Shown here: positions 15,951-23,224 of the stretch, one piece after another
Layout: each line of letters starts with the position of its first letter
Numbering within the stretch: the first letter of the stretch is position 1
Source: Clostridia bacterium
GTDB taxonomy: Bacteria; Bacillota; Clostridia; Christensenellales; Aristaeellaceae
Direction of reading: 5' to 3'
Length of the DNA stretch: 49,117 nucleotides
Assembly (NCBI GenBank): GCA_900759005.1
Contig: CAAEUQ010000184.1
Coordinates: 1 to 49,117 of the forward strand
Notes under the pieces: model-generated
Database searches by the model: none
Seen by the model: only the letters and a program-made list of their open reading frames with translations
What the model was told of the DNA's origin: nothing
Translations under genes and position numbers: made by a program

Positions 15951-15979
15951 TTGATTTTGTGGCGGGAAAATGGTATACT
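15951..15979 (+). promoter_or_regulatory. sigma-A promoter of fba
   Basis: TTGATT at 15951-15956 and TATACT at 15974-15979, 17-base spacer, 35 bases before the fba start. Confidence 0.85.
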
Positions 15980-16014
15980 AAAACCAAACCATAGATAAAG
16001 GAGTGTTGGACTAT

Positions 16015-16998
16015 ATGGCTCTCGTAACCTCTACCGAGATGTTTAAGAAAGCCTACAATGGCGGTTACGCCATCGGCGCTTTCAACGTAAACAATATGGA
16101 GATCATCCAGGGCATCACCGAAGCGGCGATCGAAAAGCGCGCTCCGCTGATCCTGCAGGTTTCCAAGGGTGCGCGCGCGTATGCGAAGCACGTCTATCTG
16201 ATGAAGCTGATCGAAGCGGCGATTGAAGACGCGGAACAGACCGCGGGCTTTGATCTCCCGATCTGCGTGCACCTCGACCACGGCGATACGTTCGAACTGT
16301 GCAAGAGCTGCATCGACGGCGGCTTCACCTCCGTTATGATCGACGGTTCCTCCAAGTCCTTTGAGGACAACATCGCGCTGACCAAGAAGGTCGTCGAGTA
16401 CGCGCACGATCACGGCGTTGTAGTCGAAGGCGAACTGGGCACGCTCGCCGGCGTTGAGGACGAAGTCAAGGTTTCCCACGAGGATTCCTCTTATACCCGT
16501 CCGGAAGAGGTCGAGGAGTTCGTTTCTAAGACTGGCGTTGACTCCCTCGCAATCGCGATCGGCACCTCCCACGGCGCTTACAAGTTCAAGGCCGAACAGT
16601 GCACTCGCAATGAAAAGGGCATCCTCGTTCCGCCGCCGCTGCGCTTCGACATTCTGGACGAAGTCGCCAAGCGTCTGCCGGGCTTCCCGATCGTTCTGCA
16701 TGGCTCTTCCTCCGTTCCGCAGGAATTCGTGAAGATCATCAACGAAAACGGCGGCAAGATGCCCGACGCGGTCGGCATCCCCGAGGAGCAGCTTCGTCAG
16801 GCGGCGAAGGGCGCGGTCTGCAAGATCAATATCGACTCTGACCTGCGTCTTGCGATGACGGCGTGCATCCGCCAGTACTTCAACGAGCATCCGGATCATT
16901 TCGATCCCCGTCAGTACCTCAAGCCCGCACGCGTTGCGATCAAGAACATGGTCGAGCACAAGCTGGTCGACGTTCTGGGCTGCGACGGCAAGGCATAA
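16015..16998 (+). CDS. fba: class II fructose-bisphosphate aldolase
   Basis: Protein of 327 residues catalysing the reversible split of fructose 1,6-bisphosphate into glyceraldehyde 3-phosphate and dihydroxyacetone phosphate with a zinc ion. Family marks: AIGAFNVNNMEIIQGITEAA, VHLDHGDTFELCKSCIDGGF (catalytic Asp and zinc His), the glycine-rich EGELGTLAGVED, IAIGTSHGAYKFK (zinc His), FPIVLHGSSSVP (zinc His) and CKINIDSDLRLAMT (phosphate and substrate binding). Codon choice is visibly biased to C-ending codons compared with neighbours, typical of a highly expressed glycolytic gene. I use ATG 16015; an upstream TTG at 16003 is too close to the GGAG Shine-Dalgarno. It has its own promoter and terminator. 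Confidence 0.95.
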   Translation: MALVTSTEMFKKAYNGGYAIGAFNVNNMEIIQGITEAAIEKRAPLILQVSKGARAYAKHVYLMKLIEAAIEDAEQTAGFDLPICVHLDHGDTFELCKSCIDGGFTSVMIDGSSKSFEDNIALTKKVVEYAHDHGVVVEGELGTLAGVEDEVKVSHEDSSYTRPEEVEEFVSKTGVDSLAIAIGTSHGAYKFKAEQCTRNEKGILVPPPLRFDILDEVAKRLPGFPIVLHGSSSVPQEFVKIINENGGKMPDAVGIPEEQLRQAAKGAVCKINIDSDLRLAMTACIRQYFNEHPDHFDPRQYLKPARVAIKNMVEHKLVDVLGCDGKA

Positions 16999-17034
16999 TC
17001 GCTTCTATATAATAATAGGTAGCGATACAATCAA

Positions 17035-17066
17035 GCGGCTTCGTCCGATGGGCGGAGCCGCCTTTT
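17035..17066 (+). terminator. Rho-independent terminator of fba
   Basis: GCGGCT (17035-17040) pairs with AGCCGC (17056-17061) with extra inner pairs, followed by CTTTT. Confidence 0.75.
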
Positions 17067-17087
17067 ACAACAAAGGAGGGCGCGGCT

Positions 17088-18311
17088 ATGCCGTCGTATT
17101 ATCGCAGTAAAAAGAAAAACGCGCGCGCGATGATTGAAAAGCGCATCGCGCTGATTGCGGCGGTCGCCGTGCTGCTCGTCGTAATGATCGTTCTGCTCAG
17201 CCGCTGTTCGCGCGGAAAGGATGTAACGACGGCAAACGCGCCTGTGCCGACGCCGGAACCGTCCGCAGTCGCGGCAATCAGTGCTTTGACCCCAGAGCCG
17301 ACACTCGCGCCCACGCCGACGCCTGCCCCGACGCAGCGTGCCGACATTCCGTTTGCGTATACCGCGTCGACGGATCCCGATCGCGCGGCGCGCGCGATTA
17401 CCCGTCCGGTTGCGGACGAGGGCTGGCTTCCGATCTTCAAAAAGGCGGAAACGGACGAGAAAATTGTCGCGATTACGGTTGATGACTGTTTTCAGATCAA
17501 CAATCTGAAGGAAATCATTCAGCTCGCAATCGATAACGGCGGTAAGCTCACGATTTTCCCGATCGGTCAGCAGGCGCTGCGCGAAAGCCATGCGCCCGTT
17601 CTGAAAGCAGCGTGGGAAGCGGGAATGGAGCTGGAAAACCATACGTTCACGCACAACGGTCTTTACTACGCTACGGACGAGGAGCTCGCGAACGAGATTT
17701 ACGTTCAGAATTACGCGCTGAATTATATCCTCGGGGGCGAATACGAATGCCATTTTCTGCGCCCCCGCGGTGGCGACGCGCGTGCCGATCAGCGCATTCA
17801 CGCCTATTGCAAGCAGATGGATTACGCAGGCATCGCGCATTGGACGTATTCTGGGCGCGAAGAAGGCATCATGCAGAAAATTACGCCCGGCGCGATTTAT
17901 CTGTTCCATTGCACGGATGAGGATTTGAGAATCCTGCGCGAATTTATCCCCGAGGTTGCGCGCCAGGGCTATAAGATGGTGACGATGAACGAGATGTTCG
18001 GCTATGAGGACAACGCGTTCACCCCGAAGGAAATCGCTTACGGAATGCCTGAGGTTCCGCCGCTTGAGCCTTATGAGGAAGTGCCCGTCGAATTCAAGAA
18101 GGGCCGTCATGCGTACGGCGTATTCAAGATTCAGGCGCGCCTGAAGGAACTCGGCTATCTTCAGGACGATCCGGACGGCATTTTCGGCGATAATACCGTG
18201 ATGGCGATTGCATATTTCCAGCAGGCGGCGAGCCTTGAAATCACCGGCGTGGCGATGATTGAGACGCAGGAAAAGCTGTTCGCTTCCGACGCGCCGCGAT
18301 ACGGCGGATAA
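17088..18311 (+). CDS. membrane-anchored polysaccharide deacetylase with peptidoglycan-binding domain
   Basis: Protein of 407 residues. An N-terminal membrane anchor (IEKRIALIAAVAVLLVVMIV) is followed by a Pro/Thr-rich linker (TPEPTLAPTPTPAPTQ). The catalytic NodB (CE4) domain spans about 120-315, with ITVDDC (the D-D motif), ENHTFTH (the metal-binding H-x3-H) and FLRPRGGD. Its fold suggests removal of N-acetyl groups from peptidoglycan or another polysaccharide outside the cell. The last about 70 residues are a PG_binding_1 domain (YGVFKIQARLKELGYL, DGIFGDNTVMAIAYFQ) that should hold the enzyme on the wall. Start ATG 17088 has AAAGGAGG upstream. Confidence 0.88.
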   Translation: MPSYYRSKKKNARAMIEKRIALIAAVAVLLVVMIVLLSRCSRGKDVTTANAPVPTPEPSAVAAISALTPEPTLAPTPTPAPTQRADIPFAYTASTDPDRAARAITRPVADEGWLPIFKKAETDEKIVAITVDDCFQINNLKEIIQLAIDNGGKLTIFPIGQQALRESHAPVLKAAWEAGMELENHTFTHNGLYYATDEELANEIYVQNYALNYILGGEYECHFLRPRGGDARADQRIHAYCKQMDYAGIAHWTYSGREEGIMQKITPGAIYLFHCTDEDLRILREFIPEVARQGYKMVTMNEMFGYEDNAFTPKEIAYGMPEVPPLEPYEEVPVEFKKGRHAYGVFKIQARLKELGYLQDDPDGIFGDNTVMAIAYFQQAASLEITGVAMIETQEKLFASDAPRYGG

Positions 18312-18330
18312 ACTGTTGATTTTTTGTGAT

Positions 18331-18350
18331 GTCAAGCATTTTCGCTTGAC
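18331..18350. repeat. palindromic repeat, copy 1, overlapping the ylxM -35 box
   Basis: GTCAAGCATTTTCGCTTGAC. The ends GTCAAGC and GCTTGAC form a 7-bp inverted repeat. An inverted copy occurs at 18384-18403. The right arm overlaps the ylxM -35 hexamer, so it could be an operator. It may also act as a weak terminator for the deacetylase gene, since it is followed by a T-rich stretch. Confidence 0.6.
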
Positions 18351-18374
18351 ATCGCATTTGTTTGGCGTTATAAT
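18346..18374 (+). promoter_or_regulatory. strong sigma-A promoter of ylxM-ffh
   Basis: Consensus TTGACA (18346-18351), 17-base spacer, consensus TATAAT (18369-18374). Confidence 0.9.
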
Positions 18375-18383
18375 GAAGAAGCT

Positions 18384-18403
18384 GTCAAGCGAAAATGCTT
18401 GCG
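18384..18403. repeat. palindromic repeat, copy 2, in the ylxM 5' leader
   Basis: GTCAAGCGAAAATGCTTGCG is the reverse complement of copy 1 (18331-18350) except at its last two bases. It lies just after the predicted transcription start and ends at the Shine-Dalgarno, so it could form a hairpin that affects translation or be a second repressor half-site. Confidence 0.6.
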
Positions 18404-18415
18404 GGGGTGCGGAAA

Positions 18416-18775
18416 GTGACGGACATGAATGAACGGGTAAAGCTGAATTACCTGCTGGATTTCTATGGCCCGCTCCTGACCGATCACCGGCGCGAGCTGC
18501 TCGGGCTTTACTGCGAGGAGGATCTGTCGCTTCAGGAAATCGCCGATCAGATGGCGATCACGCGCCAGGGCGTTTCGGACGCGGTCAACAAAGCGCGCAG
18601 GCAGCTGGACGATTACGAACGGAAGCTCGGGCTGGTCGCGCGGTATCAGGCGCTGATCGAGGAAGCCCGCAGCGGACTTGAAGCGCTGAACGCCGTCTCG
18701 GATGCGGGGGAGAGCATTCCCGCGATCGAGATCGCCAAACGGGCGCTGGATAACATATTGCAGATCGAGAGGTGA
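18416..18775 (+). CDS. ylxM: YlxM/p13-like SRP-associated DNA-binding protein
   Basis: Protein of 119 residues that resembles sigma-70 region 4 and normally sits just before ffh. The core reads LNYLLDFYGPLLTDHRRELL then LYCEEDLSLQEIADQMAITR and QGVSDAVNKARRQL, a helix-turn-helix. The YlxM family modulates SRP activity in streptococci. The stop is 4 bases before the ffh start, so the two are co-translated. I choose GTG 18416 because the G-rich ribosome binding site is 6 bases away. ATG 18425 is an alternative giving MNERVKLNYLL, and ATG 18395 is inside the leader hairpin. Confidence 0.88.
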   Translation: MTDMNERVKLNYLLDFYGPLLTDHRRELLGLYCEEDLSLQEIADQMAITRQGVSDAVNKARRQLDDYERKLGLVARYQALIEEARSGLEALNAVSDAGESIPAIEIAKRALDNILQIER

Positions 18776-18779
18776 GCGC

Positions 18780-20123
18780 ATGGCGTTCGAGGGATTGACC
18801 GATAAGCTCCAAAATGCGTTCCGAAAGCTGTCCAGCAAGGGCAAGCTCACCGAAGCGGACGTAAAAACCGCGATGCGCGACGTGCGCATGGCGCTGCTGG
18901 AGGCGGACGTAAACTATCTGGTCGTCAAGGATTTCGTCAAGAAGGTTACGGAGCGCGCCGTCGGCGCGGACATTCTTGAAAGCCTGACGCCGGGTCAGCA
19001 GGTCATTAAGATCGTCAACGAAGAGCTGACTGAGCTGATGGGCGGTCAAAACGCAAAGCTGACATATTCGCCGCAGGTGCCGACGATTTATATGCTCTGT
19101 GGACTTCAGGGCGCGGGCAAAACCACGATGGCGGGCAAGCTCGGCAATATGATCAAGAAGAACGGCAAAAAGCCGCTTCTGGTCGCGTGCGACGTGTACC
19201 GTCCGGCGGCAATCAAGCAGCTGCAGGTGGTCGGCGGTCAGGTCGGCGTCGAGGTGTTCGAGCGCGGACAGGGCGATCCGGTGAAAATTGCGAAGGAAGC
19301 GGTTGAATACGCAAGGTATTACGGTCGCGATCCGGTGATTATCGATACGGCAGGCCGCTTGCACATCGACGAAAACCTGATGCAGGAGCTGCGCGACGTG
19401 CGCGATACCGTGCATCCGCAGGAAATCCTGCTGGTCGTCGACGCGATGACCGGTCAGGACGCGGTCACGGTTGCGAAAACGTTCAACGACAATCTCGGAG
19501 TGGACGGCGTAATTCTGACCAAGCTCGATGGCGATACCCGCGGCGGCGCAGCAATTTCGGTTCGCGCGGTAACGGGCAAGCCGATCAAATTTGCCGGCAT
19601 TGGCGAAAAGCTGACGGACATCGAGCCGTTCCACCCTGACCGCATGGCGAGTCGAATCCTCGGCATGGGCGACGTACTGAGCCTGATTGAAAAGGCGCAG
19701 GACACGTTCGATGAAAAGGAAGCCAGCAAGCTCGTCACGAAGGTTCGCACGAACAGCTTTACCCTCGAGGATTACCTCGACCAGATTCGACAGCTTGGCA
19801 AAATGGGTTCGATTACGGACGTTCTGAAGATGATTCCGGGAGTTGGAAGCAAATTGAAGGACGTCGAGATCGACGAAAGCAAAGTGACCAGGGCGCAGAA
19901 GAAGAACGAAGCGATCATTCTTTCCATGACGCGCATGGAGCGCCGGAATCCGGACATTCTGAATGCGTCACGCAAACGCCGCATCGCCGCCGGCAGCGGA
20001 AGTACCGTGCAGGACGTAAACCTGCTGCTGAAGCAGTTTGAACAGGCGCGCGATATGATGAAGAGCATGATGGGCGGCGGAAAGCGTCGGATGCGTATTC
20101 CGTTTGGCAGAATGCCCAAATAA
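18780..20123 (+). CDS. ffh: signal recognition particle GTPase Ffh
   Basis: Protein of 447 residues that binds signal sequences emerging from the ribosome, together with 4.5S/scRNA, and brings them to FtsY at the membrane. The NG domain has all GTPase motifs: GLQGAGKTTMAGKLG (G1), DVYRPAAIKQLQVVG, IIDTAGRLHIDENLMQEL (G3), TKLDGDTRGGAAISV (G4). The M domain follows with SMTRMERRNPDILNASRKRR and IAAGSGSTVQDVNLLLKQFE, and ends in the Met-rich MMKSMMGGGKRRMRIPFG. Length is normal. It is in operon with ylxM; rpsP begins 66 bases later. Confidence 0.97.
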   Translation: MAFEGLTDKLQNAFRKLSSKGKLTEADVKTAMRDVRMALLEADVNYLVVKDFVKKVTERAVGADILESLTPGQQVIKIVNEELTELMGGQNAKLTYSPQVPTIYMLCGLQGAGKTTMAGKLGNMIKKNGKKPLLVACDVYRPAAIKQLQVVGGQVGVEVFERGQGDPVKIAKEAVEYARYYGRDPVIIDTAGRLHIDENLMQELRDVRDTVHPQEILLVVDAMTGQDAVTVAKTFNDNLGVDGVILTKLDGDTRGGAAISVRAVTGKPIKFAGIGEKLTDIEPFHPDRMASRILGMGDVLSLIEKAQDTFDEKEASKLVTKVRTNSFTLEDYLDQIRQLGKMGSITDVLKMIPGVGSKLKDVEIDESKVTRAQKKNEAIILSMTRMERRNPDILNASRKRRIAAGSGSTVQDVNLLLKQFEQARDMMKSMMGGGKRRMRIPFGRMPK

Positions 20124-20189
20124 TCAATAACTATGGCGAAAGCCGTAATTATACTTTTCAAGCAGTGAATATCAAGGAGGAACACCACA

Positions 20190-20429
20190 ATGGTTAAGAT
20201 TCGTCTGAAGAGAATGGGCATGAAGAAGAAGCCCTTCTACCGTCTCGTCGTTACCGACAGCCGCAACGCCCGCGATGGTCGTTTCATCGAGGAAATCGGC
20301 TACTACAATCCCGTTTCCGAGCCCGTTGAGCTGAAGATCGACGAAGAGCGCGCGAAGTACTGGATCGGCACCGGCGCGCAGCCCACCGATACCGTTCGCG
20401 GCCTTCTGAAGAAGGGCGGAGTTCTGTAA
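20190..20429 (+). CDS. rpsP: 30S ribosomal protein S16
   Basis: Protein of 79 residues of the small ribosomal subunit, an assembly protein near the 5' domain of 16S rRNA. Signature MVKIRLKRMGMKKKPFYRLV, then ARDGRFIEEIGYYNPVSEP and AQPTDTVRGLLKKGGVL. AAGGAGG lies upstream. Codon use is C-rich, as expected for a ribosomal protein. The khpA start follows 2 bases after the stop, an order conserved in Bacillota. Confidence 0.97.
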   Translation: MVKIRLKRMGMKKKPFYRLVVTDSRNARDGRFIEEIGYYNPVSEPVELKIDEERAKYWIGTGAQPTDTVRGLLKKGGVL

Positions 20430-20431
20430 TC

Positions 20432-20671
20432 ATGGTTGAATTGGTAAGTTATATTGCCAAGTCGCTGGTCGAGAAGACGGATGCGGTGGACGTTCGCGCG
20501 GTGGAAACCGACGAAGGTGTGACCATCGAGCTGCGCGTCGATCCGGACGACATGGGCAAGGTCATCGGCAAGCAGGGGCGCATCGCCAAGGCGATCCGCA
20601 CGGTCGTTAAAGCGGCGACCGCGAAGGATGAAAAGCCTGTGTTCGTCGAAATCGTCGAAGAGGACGAGTGA
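20432..20671 (+). CDS. khpA: KH-domain RNA-binding protein KhpA
   Basis: Protein of 79 residues, a single KH domain: VELVSYIAKSLVEKTDAVDV then the G-x-x-G loop in MGKVIGKQGRIAKAIRTVVK. KhpA works with KhpB/Jag in binding RNA and affects cell division and envelope growth in Gram-positives. Immediately downstream of rpsP, with overlapping expression. No terminator is visible directly after it, but the 138-base gap before the ferredoxin gene contains that gene's own promoter. Confidence 0.94.
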   Translation: MVELVSYIAKSLVEKTDAVDVRAVETDEGVTIELRVDPDDMGKVIGKQGRIAKAIRTVVKAATAKDEKPVFVEIVEEDE

Positions 20672-20748
20672 CCAATTCAAAAGAGCGGCTTGCGGCTTTC
20701 ATAGGTCGTTTTTTAACAAATTTCGCTTTGAATGGAAGAAACAAATTC

Positions 20749-20777
20749 TTGCAATTTTACTTTCGTTCGAGTATAAT
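20749..20777 (+). promoter_or_regulatory. sigma-A promoter of the ferredoxin gene
   Basis: TTGCAA (20749-20754), 17-base spacer, TATAAT (20772-20777). Confidence 0.8.
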
Positions 20778-20809
20778 GAAGGAACAAAAAAGTTGGAGGT
20801 GTATTTACT

Positions 20810-20980
20810 ATGGCATATGTAATCAGCGATGAATGCGTATCCTGCGGCGCTTGCGCGGAGAACTGCCCCGTGAACGCGATCAGCGAAGGCGAAGGCAAGT
20901 ATGTGATCGATGCGGATACCTGCATCTCTTGCGGTGCTTGCGCGGAGAACTGCCCGGTTGGCGCGCCCACCGAGGAATAA
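20810..20980 (+). CDS. clostridial-type 2[4Fe-4S] ferredoxin
   Basis: Small protein of 56 residues, the classic low-potential electron carrier of anaerobes. Two internal repeats each carry four Cys: CVSCGACAENCP (Cys 9, 12, 15, 19) and CISCGACAENCP (Cys 38, 41, 44, 48). It starts MAYVISDE and ends VGAPTEE. ATG 20810 is preceded by TTGGAGGTG at good spacing. It is flanked by its own promoter and a strong terminator, so it is a single-gene unit and probably highly expressed. It would serve hydrogenase, pyruvate:ferredoxin oxidoreductase or similar enzymes encoded elsewhere. Confidence 0.95.
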   Translation: MAYVISDECVSCGACAENCPVNAISEGEGKYVIDADTCISCGACAENCPVGAPTEE

Positions 20981-20997
20981 TCCGGAATATGCGATTG

Positions 20998-21026
20998 CGG
21001 CGTTCGAAAGAACGCCGTTTTCTTTT
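20998..21026 (+). terminator. Rho-independent terminator of the ferredoxin gene
   Basis: CGGCGTTC paired with GAACGCCG around GAAA (20998-21017), followed by TTTTCTTTT. Confidence 0.9.
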
Positions 21027-21058
21027 GCCCGAAATTGGATGAAAAATGAAAACTTCGC

Positions 21059-21087
21059 TTGTAATTCCAACAATATTTATATATAAT
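21059..21087 (+). promoter_or_regulatory. sigma-A promoter of the GH3 operon
   Basis: TTGTAA (21059-21064), 17-base spacer, TATAAT (21082-21087), 45 bases before the GH3 start. Confidence 0.75.
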
Positions 21088-21132
21088 GTAGATAATGAAA
21101 CGATTCTGTGAATCCAGATGGGAGGATAGCGT

Positions 21133-23211
21133 ATGACAAACGATTTTCTCAGGCGCGCGGAGGCGCTCGTCGCACAGATGACGCTGGAGGAAAAGGCTTC
21201 TCAGCTCCGATACGACGCGCCGGCGATTCCGCGGCTCGGAATTCCTGAATACAACTGGTGGAACGAGGCGGCGCACGGTGTTGCCCGCGCGGGCACGGCG
21301 ACGGTGTTTCCTCAGAATATCGGCATTTCCGCGACGTTTGATTTGCCGCTCGTTTCGAAAATCGGCGAAGTCGTGTCCACGGAAGCGCGCGCCAAATTCA
21401 ATATGCAGTCCGCGCTGGGCGACCGCGATATTTATAAGGGGCTTACATTTTGGGCGCCGAATGTGAATATCTTCCGCGATCCGCGCTGGGGGCGCGGGCA
21501 GGAAACCTACGGCGAGGACCCGTATCTGACCGCGCGAATGGGCGTAGCTTACGTTCACGGCATTCAGGGAAGCGGCAAATACCTGCGCGCCGCCGCGTGC
21601 GCAAAGCATTTCGCCGTGCATTCCGGTCCTGAAAAACTTCGCCATGAATTCGATGCGGAGGTCAGCGAAAAGGATTTGCGCGAAACGTATCTTGCCGCGT
21701 TCGAAGCGCTGGTAAAGGAAGCGAAGGTCGAAGCGGTTATGGGCGCGTACAATCGCTTCCGCGGCGAACCATGCTGCGGCTCGAAGTTGCTTTTGAAGAA
21801 AATCCTGCGCGATGAATGGGGATTCGACGGCCATGTCGTGTCTGATTGCTGGGCGATCAGCGATTTCCATTTACATCACCATGTGACCGCAACCGCGCCG
21901 CAGAGCGCGGCAATGGCGATGGAAGCCGGCTGCGATGTGAATTGCGGCAATACCTATCTCCATATCCTTCAGGCATATCAGGACGGACTCGTGACCGAAG
22001 AGCAGATTACCCGCGCCGCTGTTCGCCTGATGACCACGCGGATGCGGCTGGGGCTTTTTGATTCGGATTGCGAATACGATTCCATTCCATATTCGGAAAA
22101 TGATTCGGACGCGCACGCGGCGCTCGCGCTCCAGACGGCGCGGGAGAGCTTCGTGCTGCTCAAAAACGACGGCGTTCTTCCGGCAAACCTCGATCAGATT
22201 CGCTCGGTTGCGGTCATCGGACCGAATGCGAACAGCATTCCCGCGCTAGAGGGCAATTACAACGGAACTTCGTCGCGCTATGTCACCTTTTTAGAGGGCA
22301 TTCGTGCGGCGTGTGCGGAAAAGGGCGTGCGCGTGTTCTATTCCGAGGGCAGCCACCTGTACAAAGACCGCGTTCAGGGACTCGCGAGATCCGGCGACCG
22401 GCTTGCGGAAGCGAAATATCTCGCTCAAACGTGCGATCTGACGATCCTCTGCCTCGGACTGGACGCTTCGATCGAAGGCGAAGAGGGCGACGCGGCGAGC
22501 TATTCCGATTCCGGCGACAAGCGGGATCTGGAGCTTCCGGAATGCCAGAGAAAGCTGATTGCCGCGGTTCAGTCTGCGGGAAAGCCGTTCGTGACCGTCG
22601 TGGCGGCGGGCAGCGCGCTGCGCGTGGAGGAGGGCAACGCCATTCTGTACGCGTGGTATCCCGGACAGGCGGGCGGAGCGGCGCTTGCGGAAATCCTGTT
22701 CGGAAAGGTTTCACCGTCGGGCAGATTGCCGGTTACGTTCGTGCGCTCGGCGGATGAGCTTCCGGAATTTACGGATTATTCGATGAAAAAACGCACGTAT
22801 CGATATATCGAAAAAGAGGCGCTGTATCCGTTTGGATTCGGACTATCCTACGCCGAATTTGAATATTCGGAGGCGGAAATCGCCGATCAGACCGCGTTTG
22901 TAACGCTGAAAAATGTCGGCAAAATTCCCGCAGCGGAGGTCACACAGCTGTATGTGAAGCGTCCGGACAGCCCGTTCGACGCACGAAACGCGAGTTTGTG
23001 CGGATTTGTCAGAACATTGCTTGCGCCCGGCGAAGCGAAGAGAATCGCTATTCCGATTCCGGATGCGGCATTCGAGGCTGTAAACGACGAGGGCATACGC
23101 GTGTCCGCGGGTGAAAGATTTGTGTTTTCAATCGGCTCGACCCAGCCGGATGCGGCGAGCGTTCGGCTCATCGGGCGCGCGCCGATTCAAGTGGAGCTGA
23201 AACGGAAGTAA
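21133..23211 (+). CDS. glycoside hydrolase family 3, beta-xylosidase/beta-glucosidase-like
   Basis: Protein of 692 residues without a signal peptide, so intracellular. The N-terminal GH3 barrel contains YNWWNEAAHGVARAGTATVF, FWAPNVNIFRDPRWGRGQET and AAACAKHFAVHSGPEKLRHE. The nucleophile region is FDGHVVSDCWAISDFHLHHH (Asp in V-S-D). The C-terminal GH3 sandwich includes NDGVLPANLDQIRSVAVIGP and LGLDASIEGEEGDAASYSDS, followed by a fibronectin-III-like domain (about 590-692). The V-S-D-C-x-A-I-x-D-x-x-x-x-H-H form is seen in the xylosidase branch, so release of xylose or glucose from oligosaccharides is likely. It is followed 13 bases later by an isomerase-like gene. Confidence 0.92.
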   Translation: MTNDFLRRAEALVAQMTLEEKASQLRYDAPAIPRLGIPEYNWWNEAAHGVARAGTATVFPQNIGISATFDLPLVSKIGEVVSTEARAKFNMQSALGDRDIYKGLTFWAPNVNIFRDPRWGRGQETYGEDPYLTARMGVAYVHGIQGSGKYLRAAACAKHFAVHSGPEKLRHEFDAEVSEKDLRETYLAAFEALVKEAKVEAVMGAYNRFRGEPCCGSKLLLKKILRDEWGFDGHVVSDCWAISDFHLHHHVTATAPQSAAMAMEAGCDVNCGNTYLHILQAYQDGLVTEEQITRAAVRLMTTRMRLGLFDSDCEYDSIPYSENDSDAHAALALQTARESFVLLKNDGVLPANLDQIRSVAVIGPNANSIPALEGNYNGTSSRYVTFLEGIRAACAEKGVRVFYSEGSHLYKDRVQGLARSGDRLAEAKYLAQTCDLTILCLGLDASIEGEEGDAASYSDSGDKRDLELPECQRKLIAAVQSAGKPFVTVVAAGSALRVEEGNAILYAWYPGQAGGAALAEILFGKVSPSGRLPVTFVRSADELPEFTDYSMKKRTYRYIEKEALYPFGFGLSYAEFEYSEAEIADQTAFVTLKNVGKIPAAEVTQLYVKRPDSPFDARNASLCGFVRTLLAPGEAKRIAIPIPDAAFEAVNDEGIRVSAGERFVFSIGSTQPDAASVRLIGRAPIQVELKRK

Positions 23212-23224
23212 GGAGGAATTTGAT

